Under the pieces are notes generated by a model. The model worked only from the letters and a program-made list of their open reading frames with translations, had not been told where the DNA came from and made no database searches. DNA of 64,000 nt from Emiliania huxleyi CCMP1516 (taxonomy: Eukaryota > Haptophyta > Isochrysidales > Noelaerhabdaceae): the NCBI RefSeq assembly GCF_000372725.1, contig NW_005200951.1, positions 241,761 through 305,760 of the forward strand, in the 5' to 3' direction. Positions 31,071 to 41,488 of the stretch are shown piece by piece. Made by a program: the position numbers and the translations under genes. The first letter of the stretch is position 1; every line of letters starts with the position of its first letter.

Positions 31071-34000
31071 TCATGCCTTGATTCGCTCATTTTTCGGATC
31101 GTACAAAGGCCGGAGGCTCGCGCGCGCGGGGTACCGCGTGCCGGCCACGTCCACCTCCCAGCTGCCGCTGTTGACCCACGCGGAGTTGATCGGCTCGCCC
31201 GCGTCGGCGCCCCCACCCTGCACCATCGAGAGGCCGACCGCTCCGCCGAGCGTGTGGCCGTACGATGCGGCGCGGACGTCGCCGACCACGACGCCGTCGC
31301 GGTAGACCACCTCGCCGTGGTACAGGAGCGGCTCTGGGTCGGTGAGCAACACCTACGGTGGAGGGGGGGGGGGGGGGTGTTGCACTTCTCCACACGGCGG
31401 GGCGAGGGGCCGGCGCCGGGTCCAAAGACAAGAGCCGGCGCGGCATCCAGAGTGCAAGGCCGAGTGCGCATGGGATAGCAACGCCTGCACCAGCCTGCGG
31501 GTGAGCACGCCCGGGCCGCGCTGCGCCCGCGCCGCCTCGATGCCGACGAAGCCGCCCGGCTTGTCGAAGGCGGCCGTGAAGCCAAGCCCCGCCTAAGGTA
31601 AGGTGAGGTACACTTCTCCACACACACACGAGGTGGTGGGGCAAGGGCCGGGCTAGCCCCCTCGCGACTCCACGTCTAGGCGACAGGAGCCGCACGGCAT
31701 TAAAAGTGCAAGGCCCAGTGCGCGTGGGTGAGCGGTGTGGGAGCCTCGTGCAGCGTGTCGAGGTTGTCGAGGTCATGGCCGTAGTCGCGGTACCTGCAGA
31801 GGACCCGATGGAGGTTCGGGCGCATCAGGGCTCCGAGACGAAAGCAGGGAGACACGAAAGCAGTCGCGATAGAAGCAGGCGGGAAGGCGCACTACCAACC
31901 AATTCGAGGTAATGGCCTCGGTGGGGGGGGGGGGGTCTACCCAAGAAAGGTGCGCGCGGCACCCCTGGGTTCGGGTACCGTGGGGTAGGGGAGGGTGGGT
32001 TCGGGTACCGTGGGGTAGGGGAGGGTGGGTTCGGGTACCGTGGGGTAGGGGAGAGTGGGTTCGGGTACCGTGGGGTAGGGGAGGGTGGGCTTGGGTACCG
32101 TGGGGTAGGGGAGGGTGGGTTCGGGTACCGTGGGGTAGTGGTGCGCGGCGCACCCCTTCTCGAGGCGGAGCGAGCCGAGAGCCTTGAGGCCGGCATGCAC
32201 TAGCCCGAGCGGCTCGCCTGTTCACAGCTGGAGGTGTGAAGAGACGCTGTTCACAGCGAGGCATGCACGAGCCCGAGCGGCTCGCCGGCTGCGACGATGG
32301 CCTCGTACACGTGTGCCGCCGACTCGGCAGGCACAAAGAGCTCGTACCCCAGCTCGCCGACCTACGTGCTGAGTACACCAACCTCAAGGCGGGAAACGAG
32401 GGGGGGCGAATACAGTCAGTACGGCCGAATACGGCGAATACAGTTAATACGGCCGAATTGAATACATGTCCTCTCGAGCGCTGGTTGAGAGACATGAGTC
32501 CGTCTTCCGCGTCTAGGCTCGCCGACGTAGGTGATGCGTGTGGCGAGCACGAGCGCACAGCCGATGTCGACGCGCCGCGCTGCGCGGAAGGGGAACGCCG
32601 CGTCCGACACGTCCGCAGACGTGAGGGCGGCGAGCAGCTCGCGCGAGCGTGGCCCCTGCAAGTTGATCTGCGCGAGCCCGCCCGTGACGTCGCTGACGGT
32701 CGCGGCGGGTGCGACGCCGCGGGCGGCGGCGTGGTCCTCGATGCCCCGGCGCAGCAGCGTCTCGACGTGCCTGTGGGCGGTGTCGGTGGCGACCACGAGG
32801 AAGCCCTCCCCGTCGCCGCCGCCGCCGCCATAGGCGCCCGGGCGCGGCGGCAGCTTGGTGACGGTGAGGTCCGCCTCGAGTGTGCCGCGCGGCGAGAGCA
32901 TCTGCGTATACGTGATGGCTCCTGCCGGGCCTACGTGCTGAATACGCCAACCTCGGGGCGGGAGTACGGTCTCGTGCAAGGCATTCAGAGCACCGTGCGA
33001 ATACGAGGGGTACGAATGCAGTGAATACAGCTGAATACGCTCGAAGACAATTGAGTGCGTGTCCTCTCGAGCGCTGGTTGGAGTACAAGAACACGTATTC
33101 AGCTTCTAGGCCGCCGGGCCGTCCACGCGCGCCGTCGCGAGCCAGTCGAGGAGCGGGCCAGCGGCGCGGCCCTGCACGTGGAACTTGGACATGAACGACA
33201 TGTCGAAGAGCGCCACCCCCTCGCGGCACGCCGTGTGCTCCGCCGCCCACAAGCCAAACCACTCTGGGTGGCGGCCCCAGCGCAGCTCGCCCAAGTCTGG
33301 CGTGCGGCCAGCGCCGGCGAACCAGTCGGCTCCCTCCCAGCCGGAGACGTCGCGGAAGTAGGCGCCTGAGGAAGAAGCAGCTCCTCCTTACCTCCGAATC
33401 CAGTCTTCATTCGGCTGCGACTCGGCGCAGAAGAAGGCGCCGCGTGCGGCGAGCTGCGCGTGTAGCGGCGAGCGGCGGATGCGTCGCGCCGTCGCCGTCG
33501 GCCGGTGAGGGTAGTGGCACTTGTAGACCTTGCCGAGCGACTCGACGACGCGAGCGCCGCGGTACGCGGGCGTCGCCTGGTGGGGCTGGAAGCGGGCGGG
33601 CAGCATCGCCGTCATGTCGACGTCTGCGTGGCCGTGCACAATGTTGTGGGCGAGGACGCGGCCGACGCCGCCGCCGGTGAGGATGCCGATCGAGTTCATG
33701 CCTGCGGCGACGTAGTAGTTTCGCAGCTCTGGCGCCTCCCCCACGACCGGGCCGAGGTCGGGCGTGAAGGACTCGGGGCCGCAAAAGAGCTTCTTGGCGC
33801 CAGCCTCGAGCGAGCTCGGCACGCGCGCCATTGCCCGCTCGAGGAAGGGCGCGATCCGACCCCAGTCGGGCTCGATCTCGCCAAAGCTGAAGTCGGCCGG
33901 CACGCGCGGCACGCACCACGCGGCGGCGTCTGACTCGAACAGCCCCACCATCAGCCCGCCGCCCTCCGGCCGGATGTACGTGCAGGACGACGGGTCCTCC

Positions 34001-34941
34001 ACCACCTACGCGAAGGCTCCAGGAAAGGTCCAGGAAAGGTCCAGGAATGCACGTGCAGGAGGCCGGGTCCTCCACCACCTAGAAGGCTCCAGGAAAGGTC
34101 CAGGAAAGGTCTAGGAGAGGTCTCGCTCGACGGGTTCCACCACCGGCCAGCGCGGGTCGACCTGCGCCATCGGCTCGGTGAGGAGGTAGTAGTGCTCCGC
34201 CGCCTGGTTGGGCACGCATACGCCCGACAGCTCCGCCAGCTGGCGCGCCCACATGCCGCACGCGTTCACCACGTACTCGCACGCCACGTCACCGCGGTCT
34301 GTGCGCACGCCGGTGACGCGGCCGTTTGTCGCAGTCACGCCGGTGAGCGAGACGCCCTCGACGATCGTGGCGCCGCCGTTGCGCGCGCCGCGCGCCAGCG
34401 CCGCCGTCGCGTCGACGGGGTTGACTCGCCCGTCGTCCTCGACGAAGAAGCCGGCGAGCACGTCGTCCACGTTGCAGAGCGGAAACCTGTCTGCGACCTC
34501 GGAGGGCGAGAGCTCGTGCACATCGACGCCGCACTTGCGGTTGAAGGCGGCGACGCGGCGGTACTCCTCGAGATATCCCTCGTCGGTCGCCAGCTCGATG
34601 AAGCCAACCGGCATGAAGCCGGTGCTCATGCCCGTCTCCTCCTCGAGCAGCCGCGAATAGAGCTGCTTCGAATGCTTCCGCATCTCGGTGGAGGTCTCCG
34701 AGAGGGAGCCGAACGTGACCATCAGCCCGGCAGCGTGCCAGGTCGTGCCGGACGTCAGCTGGTCTTTCTCGAGCAGCAGCACGTCGTTGCCCCACCCGAG
34801 CTTTGCGAGGTGGTAGGCGACTGATGTGCCGATGATGCCGCCGCCAGCAACGACAACGCGTGCCTGCGTAGGTAGCGGGGCTGCCCCGGAGCTGATGGAG
34901 CGGAGCTGCTGGCGGCCTCGAGCACAACGCGCAAGCCTCAT
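31071..34941 (-). CDS. Sarcosine/dimethylglycine dehydrogenase, mitochondrial, 9 exons
   Basis: Start Met at 34941 with an Arg-rich leader (MRLARCARGRQQLRS), stop at 31071; the exons join to about 830 residues. The FAD fold opens with VVVAGGGIIGTSVAYHLAKL. SGTTWHAAGL carries the histidine that in this family binds FAD covalently. Later blocks are YYVAAGMNSIGILTGGGVG, then the folate-binding aminomethyltransferase (GcvT-like) half: VALFDMSFMSKFHVQG, YVGELGYELFVPAESAAHVY, LRLEKGYRDYGHDLDN and GLGFTAAFDKPGGFVG, ending GSWEVDVAGTRYPARASL. It oxidatively demethylates sarcosine or dimethylglycine and passes the one-carbon unit to tetrahydrofolate. All eight introns begin with a copy of the next exon's start; five use GC donors. 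Choice between SARDH and DMGDH is not certain. Confidence 0.9.
31593..31740 (-). mobile_element. Introner family D copy in DMGDH intron 7
   Basis: On the minus strand the intron starts GCTCCCACACCGCTCACCCA, contains GGGCCTTGCACTTTTAATGC and the shared GCCCTTGCCCCACCACCTCG block, and ends CCTTACCTTAG before exon GCGGGGCTTGGC. Intron 8 (31353 to about 31490) carries a partial relative with GCCTTGCACTCTGGATGCCG. Confidence 0.9.
31965..32145 (-). repeat. 30-bp tandem repeat in DMGDH intron 6
   Basis: Six copies of GGGTTCGGGTACCGTGGGGT plus AGGGGAGGGT. Two further copies occur in the aconitase X gene, intron 2 (40347-40428), so the unit belongs to an intron family and not to this locus alone. Confidence 0.95.
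32218..32285 (-). mobile_element. Introner family C copy forming DMGDH intron 5 (68 nt)
   Basis: Starts with GCGAGCCGCTCGGGCTCGTG, repeated with one change at the start of the next exon, and ends in CAGCTGTGAACAG. TGTTCACAGC/GCTGTGAACA pairs inside make it partly palindromic. Relatives are in SEL1L introns 2 and 3, the ShK gene, and aconitase X intron 4. Confidence 0.88.
32362..32526 (-). mobile_element. Introner family H copy forming DMGDH intron 4
   Basis: Begins GTCGGCGAGCC (next exon GTCGGCGAGCTGG), contains AACCAGCGCTCGAGAGGACA and many GTATTC motifs, ends CAGCACGTAG. Nearly the same body as intron 3 of this gene. Confidence 0.88.
32931..33119 (-). mobile_element. Introner family H copy forming DMGDH intron 3
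   Basis: Begins GCCCGGCGGCC (next exon GCCCGGCAGGAGCC), contains CAACCAGCGCTCGAGAGGAC and GTATTC repeats, and ends GTATTCAGCACGTAG. GC donor. Confidence 0.88.
34006..34143 (-). mobile_element. Two tandem introner family B units forming DMGDH intron 1
   Basis: The intron begins GTGGTGGAACCCGTCGAG and the next exon begins GTGGTGGAGGACCCGTCGTC. Between them are two bodies of CCTTTCCTGGACCTTTCCTG ending GGAGCCTTCTAG and GGAGCCTTCGCGTAG, separated by a further decayed copy of the exon start (GTGGTGGAGGACCCGGCCTC). Confidence 0.92.
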
Positions 34942-35998
34942 CGATGATAGGCGACCGGCAAGACCGCGCGGTAAAAATTTATTTTCTTTTCATCCGTTCT
35001 CTGGCCCTCAGAACGTCAGAAGCGAGAGGCAGAATGCGGCAGCGCCGCAGCCGAGATAGCCGACGCGGAAGCCAGCAATACAGGGAGCTGGGAGGAGAGA
35101 GAGAGACATAGTTTTACATATGCATATCCCCGGACCAGCCAGGAAATTCATGAGCGATATCATGTTACAACATGCACATGCACATGACATGTACATGTAC
35201 ATGTGCATGCACCCCTCACAGTCACTTCTAGGATTGCAAGCGGTCCCTCGCAATCGGTGCGATCACTGTTTGGATATTGAGGAGCACTTGGAGCACGGAG
35301 ACCCTCCCGGCTTGGAGCGATTGGGAGCGCCCTCTGTGGAACTGTGCGCTTGCTAGCAATCCCTTCCATCATACGAGCGTCATCTTGTAGTGAACAGGCC
35401 GAGTTTGCGGTTTGAGCGCCCAGCGCAGACCGACCGACCGCAGGGGGGGTCCGGTCGACGGCCGCGGAAGACCGCAGACCGGAGGGGACCACCGTCGGCC
35501 GCGGACGGCGTCGGCGTGGCGGCCGCGGGCGCTCGCGAGACGCGCCGCTCTGCGCTGGTTCGGTTCGTTCGACTCGTTGTGCCGCCGCACGCCCGGCGGC
35601 CGCGGGTCCCAGAAGTGGTTGCGCGGGCCTCTTCCTTTCGGCCGCGGGACGGCGTCGGGCACGTCGTCGGTCGCAACAGCGGCGCGGCGAGCCGCGGCAC
35701 GTCGCGTTGCTGGCGCTGGTGGTTTGAGGTCGGCATCGTCCAGAGCTCGGTCGACGAGTCTAGAGCTTCAGCTGGTCGGGTGCCATGTTTGTGCGGAAAG
35801 TGGCAAATATATCTCTTTGATAGTTTAACGCCGGGGGTAATAGAGGCTCTCTCTTGAATAATACGGACAGGTTACTGGTTAGGGATTCTCGCGATGAAGT
35901 CCGCGACCTGCGGCTCTTGAAAGAAAGCCGTAGCACGGACAAAGATTATCATCGGCGAGCCGAGCGCGACCCTAAAGTCCCAAACTCTTGTGCTTACG
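34942..35998. other. Intergenic region
   Basis: Contains a short (ACATG)-type palindromic repeat at about 35166-35212 and a GC-rich stretch at 35400-35750 with frames that carry no recognisable domain. An AT-richer stretch at 35800-35900 may be promoter or 3' UTR. Confidence 0.5.
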
Positions 35999-38848
35999 TC
36001 ACTCATGTTCATGTGGATACCGCCCAGCCATGCAGTGTGTCATTTCAATCCAGCTTTCATTCGCACCAGCCTGCCGAGCACGCTCGGCGCCGGCCACTTC
36101 ACCTCCGACGAGGTTGGCTAGTGCCTTCGACTCGCGTGCCTTGGCAGAACGGCGCATAGCCTGAACCACCTCTTCGATGGCTCCCAGCGCAACAGCGCGT
36201 TGCCTAAGCACTTCGGAGCTGGTGCAGATATTGTTCACGGCGCTGCACGCCATGTACTGCACCATCTCACTCTCAGGATGGGAGCGCATGGCGAGGATGG
36301 CTGCTTCCAAAGCACCAGCGTCTGCGGCGGCCTGGCCACACCGCGCATTATCCTGGCCACAGCTATCGGAGCCGACGGCGATGGTCGCGATAGCTGAGCA
36401 CGCCTCCTCAGCGACCCGCTGGTTTCGAACGTGGGCGCGGATGGCCGCAGCGAGATGCCGGGATGCGCCGCAGTCGCTCGCACGCTGCTTGCACTCTATG
36501 TTTTGTGCCGTGGTCCCGCTGGTGAGCGTCACCAGTGCCAGCGCTCCGGCTGCCTGGAGCTCGGCACTCTGGGGATGCGCCGCAAGGGCCGTTACCACGG
36601 CATCGAGACTTCCGACAGCAGCAGCCCGCACCTTGCACAAGAGACCCGCATCATCCTGCCCCCAACACAGATTGCCCAGCGCCATGCAGCCGTGGATCTG
36701 CGTCATCTCGTGCTCCGGGTAGGCCCGCATGGCCGCTGCTGTTGCCTCAAGCCCACCACACTCCACAGCCCGCAGCTGGCGGGCGCGTGCGTCGTTGTTT
36801 TCACCGGCACCAAGCACAATCATTGCCAACACGACGCTCGCGGCGGCACATTGGGCATCCTCGAGACCGACAGTGCGCAAGATCAGCACCGTCGCCTCGA
36901 GCACCCCAGCCTCGGCTGCCAGCTGCCGACGCGCCATTGCTTCGGGCGTGTACCCACCGCACAGCGCGCAGATGACGTCAGCGTTCAGAGCCTGCAAGTC
37001 TGCAGCCCAGGGGTGCGCCTGCATCACTAGCACACTCGCCTTGAACAGGTCCTCATCGGTGAGGAGCTGCATCGCACTGCCTCCGTCGTCGCAGAGCTTC
37101 GACACGCGGTAGAGGGCGACGAGTGGGAGGATGCTGTGCACGCCATGCCACTCTCGTAAAACCGCGACCGCCTCAGCAGCGTCCGCCCGTGTGATAGACT
37201 GTCTTGTCGGAGCTGCGGCGCCGCACCTGGTCCTGTGGCCAAGCCGCTTCCACGCCTTCTTCTGGCACTTATTGCCACAGTACCAGCTCACGTTGCAGCC
37301 CTGGCACCGGCGCAGCTTGATACCACTGTGAACGGATGCGCCACACGTGGCGCAGTGAAACTCCAGCTGAAAGTCGTCTACACGGGCTCGGCATATGCTC
37401 TCAGGCTTTGGCGGCAGGGCCGGTTGCGGTGCGACTGGCGGAGAGGTGGGCGAGTCTTCGAGAGGTGAGAGCTCAAGTTGTGCTGCCATGGCCCGCGCGT
37501 AGTCCAGCTGCGCTGGCTCAGGCCCTTCGCTCCTGCCCATGCCAGTCGAGCTGGCGACATATCCTGGCGAAGACGCGTCCTGCAAGAGCTTGCGTGCACG
37601 CTCAAGGCTCTTCTCGACACCAAGGCCAGCGCCGTAGCAGTAGGCCAGGTTGCACATCGCACGCTTGCTCCCCTGAGCAACAGCCTGCCGCAAATACCTG
37701 ACCGCCTCGACAGCGTCGACAGCGGTGCCGCGCCCATGCAGCAAGTTGAAGCCCAAGTTACTGCACGCCTTGGTCACGCCCTGCGCAGCGGCCAAACGGT
37801 AGAAGCGTACCGCCTCTGTCAAATTCTTGGGGACGCCTTGCCCCCTCTCAAAAGAAATTGCCAGGTTGGACTGGGCGTGACCGTCGCCCAGGTCCGCTGC
37901 CACTCTGTACCACCGCGCCGCCTCAGAATCGCTTTGGGCAACGCCACTTCCAAGATGATAGCACACGCCCAAATTGTACGCGGCCTCAGCGTCGTCGCTC
38001 TCAGCCGCCCTTCGATACCAACGCACAGCCTCTTGCGGGTTGGTAGCTCCATTGATCCCTCGATCGTGCATCATGCCGAGCTGACGGCAGCTGGCCGGAT
38101 AGCCTTTGAACGCTGCTCTTTGAAACCACGCGAGTGAGCTGACGGGGTCTGCGACACATCCCTTGGCCTGCTCATAGCAGAGCCCAAGGTTGTGTTGCGC
38201 CGCGACGTGTCCGAGCTCAGCAGCTCGCCTGAGCCACGAGAACGCTTCGATCGCGCCCGTTTCGCGCCCGTCTTCAGCTGCTCCCAACGAAAGCTTAGCG
38301 AGTCCGAACTGCGCCTCGGCATCACCCGCCTCTGCCGCTGCGAGGATGGCAGCAGCAACTGCTCGGCCGGGATCTTGACCAGTGGCTCGCAGCCGCTCTG
38401 CTTCATGCATGTGGGCCTCTGCTTGGAGCGTTGCAACAGTTGGCAGCCAGCCCGAACCATCCGCTGCCGTCTGAGCCCGCATGTTGACCGGCTTGAGCAG
38501 CACGCATTCAGGCTCTACACCGGTGAGTGGGTTGCCATCCAGCTGCACAGCAAAGCGTCCACGCGCACGATCCCGGCAGATGACCGCGCCGGCGCGATCG
38601 TTGAGCTCAGGCCTACCCACCAGACCCACCACCAGCACACGGTCGTCGGGCCGCCAAACACTGGCCTCCCCCATGCGGTGGCTGGCGAGTAAGACCTCAG
38701 ACTCGGGCGGGCGTTTTCGGCGCCTGCTGGTGCGGGTGCGGCGACCGGCGCGGGTGCCGCGCCCGCCGCTCGCCAGGCGATTGCCAACTTCGCCGCCGCG
38801 CTCTAGACGAGCACCGGCCGGGGTGCTGGCGTGGAAGACGGCGGCCAT
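35999..38848 (-). CDS. Sel1-repeat / MYND zinc-finger / armadillo-like protein
   Basis: Single-exon gene, 949 residues from the first Met (a start at MGEASVWRPDDRVLV, residue 58, is also plausible). Residues about 165-440 are Sel1 repeats (AAQHNLGLCYEQAKGCVADP, AAYNLGVCYHLGSGVAQSDS, AMCNLAYCYGAGLGVEKSLE). Residues about 497-537 are a MYND finger with paired cysteines (CATCGASVHSGIKLRRCQGC, then WYCGNKCQKKAW and HRTRC). Residues about 560-930 are armadillo-like helices (AGVLEATVLILRTVG, GGLEATAAAMRAYPEHEMTQ, GALEAAILAMRSHPESEMVQ, GAIEEVVQAMRRSAKARE). MYND and armadillo modules bind proteins. The combination suggests a regulatory scaffold, but the partner is unknown. No introns, unlike its neighbours on both sides. 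Confidence 0.88.
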   Translation of the reverse strand: MAAVFHASTPAGARLERGGEVGNRLASGGRGTRAGRRTRTSRRRKRPPESEVLLASHRMGEASVWRPDDRVLVVGLVGRPELNDRAGAVICRDRARGRFAVQLDGNPLTGVEPECVLLKPVNMRAQTAADGSGWLPTVATLQAEAHMHEAERLRATGQDPGRAVAAAILAAAEAGDAEAQFGLAKLSLGAAEDGRETGAIEAFSWLRRAAELGHVAAQHNLGLCYEQAKGCVADPVSSLAWFQRAAFKGYPASCRQLGMMHDRGINGATNPQEAVRWYRRAAESDDAEAAYNLGVCYHLGSGVAQSDSEAARWYRVAADLGDGHAQSNLAISFERGQGVPKNLTEAVRFYRLAAAQGVTKACSNLGFNLLHGRGTAVDAVEAVRYLRQAVAQGSKRAMCNLAYCYGAGLGVEKSLERARKLLQDASSPGYVASSTGMGRSEGPEPAQLDYARAMAAQLELSPLEDSPTSPPVAPQPALPPKPESICRARVDDFQLEFHCATCGASVHSGIKLRRCQGCNVSWYCGNKCQKKAWKRLGHRTRCGAAAPTRQSITRADAAEAVAVLREWHGVHSILPLVALYRVSKLCDDGGSAMQLLTDEDLFKASVLVMQAHPWAADLQALNADVICALCGGYTPEAMARRQLAAEAGVLEATVLILRTVGLEDAQCAAASVVLAMIVLGAGENNDARARQLRAVECGGLEATAAAMRAYPEHEMTQIHGCMALGNLCWGQDDAGLLCKVRAAAVGSLDAVVTALAAHPQSAELQAAGALALVTLTSGTTAQNIECKQRASDCGASRHLAAAIRAHVRNQRVAEEACSAIATIAVGSDSCGQDNARCGQAAADAGALEAAILAMRSHPESEMVQYMACSAVNNICTSSEVLRQRAVALGAIEEVVQAMRRSAKARESKALANLVGGEVAGAERARQAGANESWIEMTHCMAGRYPHEHE

Positions 38849-39043
38849 CCGCGCGTATCTAGTGTGTGCGTTAAGTGTTGGTGTCTGCAGCCTCCTGGAG
38901 CCTAGCAGTAAGGCGGCCGGCGGTGGGGATGAGAGGGGGGGGGGGGGTATGGTCCCGTCGGCGGGAGGCTGGGTCTGTCAGCAGGCGGGGGGGTAATTCA
39001 GCGTACGAGATTTTCTTTTCTTTTTAAATCTGCGCACTTTAAA
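38849..39043. other. Short intergenic gap with a poly-G tract
   Basis: About 190 bp between two minus-strand genes; GGGGGGGGGGG at about 38936 and a T-rich run TTTTCTTTTCTTTTT near 39010, probably the 3' UTR of aconitase X and promoter of nothing obvious. Confidence 0.4.
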
Positions 39044-39540
39044 TCACATACGCCCCGTCGACCCCCCGCGCCTGAGCAGGGCCCTGCCCAACCCCGCAAC
39101 GCTCGCGCACCCACGCAACGCCGCGAGGAACGGCGGGCGCGGCGGCGCCCTCCCGGTGCGTGCCGCGGCGACGCAACCGGCGAGGCCGCTGTAGCGGACC
39201 TTGAAGCCGCTCCGGTTGACCAGCCCGGGCGCGTAATGCGCGTACTTGCCCGAGTTTGTGATGAGCGTGCGCGCCGACTGGATGGGCGGGAAGGGTACCA
39301 CGTCGCCGAGCATGCACCAGCAGGTGTCGTTGATGAACTCCACGCCAAACTCACTCAGCGTGAGTGCGTGTCCCGCGGCCTCCGCCTGCTCGAGCACGAA
39401 CCGCGACAGGGTCGCGATGACGCGGACGTCGCGGTGTTTCGCGCCGCCGCCGCCGCCGACCATTGCTGCCAGCGACTCCACCTCGGAGAAGGAAAGGTGC
39501 GGGTTGCCAAGAGCGACGAGGTCGACGCCGCTGCAGTCGC

Positions 39541-39571
<31 letters not shown>

Positions 39572-41488
39572 GCCGCCTCCGTCACCGCAATTACCACCGT
39601 CGTCGTGCCCGCCACTGGAAAGCGCCCCGCTGTCAAGGGTCCGCCTGTTCACAGCTCTCAGGCTCGATGATTCACAGCCTCGCGGGCCATTCTTCACCGC
39701 GGTCGAGAGGCCAACCACGCGGATGCAAACTGCTCCGGCGACAGCCGCAGCGTCTCGACGCCCTCCCCGCTGCCGGCCGCACCGAGGGCAGTCTGCAAGT
39801 CGGCCGCCTCCGGCGTCACTCCGACGATGTGGAAGAGGGCGGCGGCGCCGGAGGTGCCGAAGGCCGCCGCGAAGGCCTTGAGCTCGTCGCGGGTCGGGCG
39901 GAGGTGGGCGATGCCGGTGAGGGCCGGCACACGGGTCTGCGCGAGGTTGCCGCAGGCGTAGCCGAGGGTCGGCCAAAACGCGTCGGCGGAGGCGGCCGGG
40001 AGACCGGCGGCGACGAGGGCGGACGCGTCGAGCACCTACGCGAAGGCTCCAGGAAAGGTTCCAGGAAAGGTCTAGGAAAGGTCTAGGAGAGGGCGGACGC
40101 GTCGAGCACCAGAGTCGCGTGGCGGTGCTCGTCGAGGTGGGCCCCTGCGGCGGGTGCGCGGCCAACCAGCGCGGCGCAGATGTCCAGGTAGTCAGCGTAC
40201 TTGAGCGTGCGGGCGCCGAGCACGGAGTTGGCAAAGACGACGGCGTTGGACTCGCCCCACGCGACGTGCTCGCCGAGGCCAGGGGCCGAGGGGAGGAGGT
40301 ACGGCGAGCACGTGAAGGAGAGCGAGGCGCCCAAGTCGAGGTATGCCTGGGTTCGGTCACCGTGGGGTAGGGGAGGGTGGGTTCGGGTACTGTGGGTAGG
40401 AGAGCGAGGCGCCCAGGTCGAGGTATGCCTGGCCGAGCGCCTCGGACGGCTCGCCGAGCGACGCGGGCACGCCCATCGCGCGCCACCGCCGCCGGTCGAC
40501 AGAGTTGGAGTTGAGAGTGGTTGGCACCGCCACTCTCCCGCCGAGCGCCACGAGCTCGCGCGCGAAGCGAAGCCCCCCCGGCCCGATGTACGTGCAGCCG
40601 TCGATGTGCGCCTGCGAGATTCGGAGCAGCTTCTCCGCGTCGCAGACTTCGGCGGCGCGCGCCACCACGCGCATCGCCACCCGCGCCGCCCGCCCCCGCT
40701 CGCCCGCCAGCATCGCCCTCTCCTCGGCCTCCAGCTGCAGCGCCGACGCCGCGAGGCGCTCGTCCGCCGTCGAAAACGAGCGGGGTGCGGGCGGCAACGG
40801 CCCGGCGCCGCAGATGACGGTGGAGCCCGCCACCGCTGCGTGCGTGTGCGCCTCGAGGCGGTCGAAGCTGTCCCCGAGCGAGACGATCGGGATGGAGTGA
40901 CCGAAGAGCTGTGAATGCAATCCCTCACGACTCAGACACGAGCGGCCGAGCGGCCAAGGAGCCGCGCACGGTGTCGCGGGGATGCGTGTCTCGGACGTGT
41001 CGTGGACGTGTCGCGGAACGGTCGACGCATCATACGCGCCGCGGCGGTCTTGAAGACTCGCCGAGTTGTGGGATCAGAAGACTCGCCGAGCGCGTGGGAC
41101 CCGAGAGCGTGGACACACAGGTGCTGGGAGCAGAGGCGTGGAGCTGGCGGGGCGGGCGAGGAGTGTCTGCGGGCCGCACCTCCTCCGCCACGATGACTCC
41201 GAGGGAGAGGATGACGTCTGGCGTGCGCAGCAGGAGAGCGGCGGGCGCCACGCCGTTGAGCAGCAGCTCGAGCACCACCTGGCTGCCCGTGCACGACCCT
41301 CGCCCGTTGGGAATCGCGAGCACACGGCCGCGCACGCACTCGTCGTGCAGTGGGTGAGTGTGGTCGACGATCACGCCCGTCTGCGGGTCGCACCCGCCCC
41401 AGAAGGAGAGGCCGGTGTCAGCGTACAGCACGCTTCCCTCGGCTGCTCCACCGACGATCTCGCGGCCGACCAACGTCTGCTGTGCCAT
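39044..41488 (-). CDS. Aconitase X (swivel and catalytic domains fused)
   Basis: Five exons (41488-41180, 40908-40429, 40346-40110, 40035-39719, 39644-39044) join to 647 residues. The N-terminal swivel domain reads GLSFWGGCDPQTGVIVDHTH, LAIPNGRGSCTGSQVVLELL and DVILSLGVIVAEE. The catalytic part has ISQAHIDGCTYIGPGGLRFA, VAVPTTLNSNSVDRRRW, EHVAWGESNAVVFANSVLGA and, at the end, VDLVALGNPHLSFSEVESLA, INDTCWCMLG and TNSGKYAHYAPGL. This is the DUF521/AcnX family, Fe-S hydro-lyases that include cis-3-hydroxyproline dehydratases and archaeal phosphomevalonate dehydratase; the substrate here is not decidable. In most prokaryotes the two domains are separate proteins. Exon 5 carries a poly-Gly tract from a CGG-type repeat. 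Confidence 0.9.
40036..40109 (-). mobile_element. Introner family B copy forming aconitase X intron 3 (74 nt)
   Basis: Begins GTGCTCGACGCGTCCGCCCT, which is repeated exactly at the start of the next exon, then CTAGACCTTTCCTAGACC and ends GGAGCCTTCGCGTAG, as in DMGDH intron 1. Confidence 0.93.
40347..40428 (-). mobile_element. Introner family F copy forming aconitase X intron 2 (82 nt)
   Basis: Intron starts GCATACCTCGACCTGGGCGC and the next exon GCATACCTCGACTTGGGCGC. The body has two units of CCGAACCCACCCTCCCCTAC type, the same family as DMGDH intron 6. GC donor. Confidence 0.93.
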
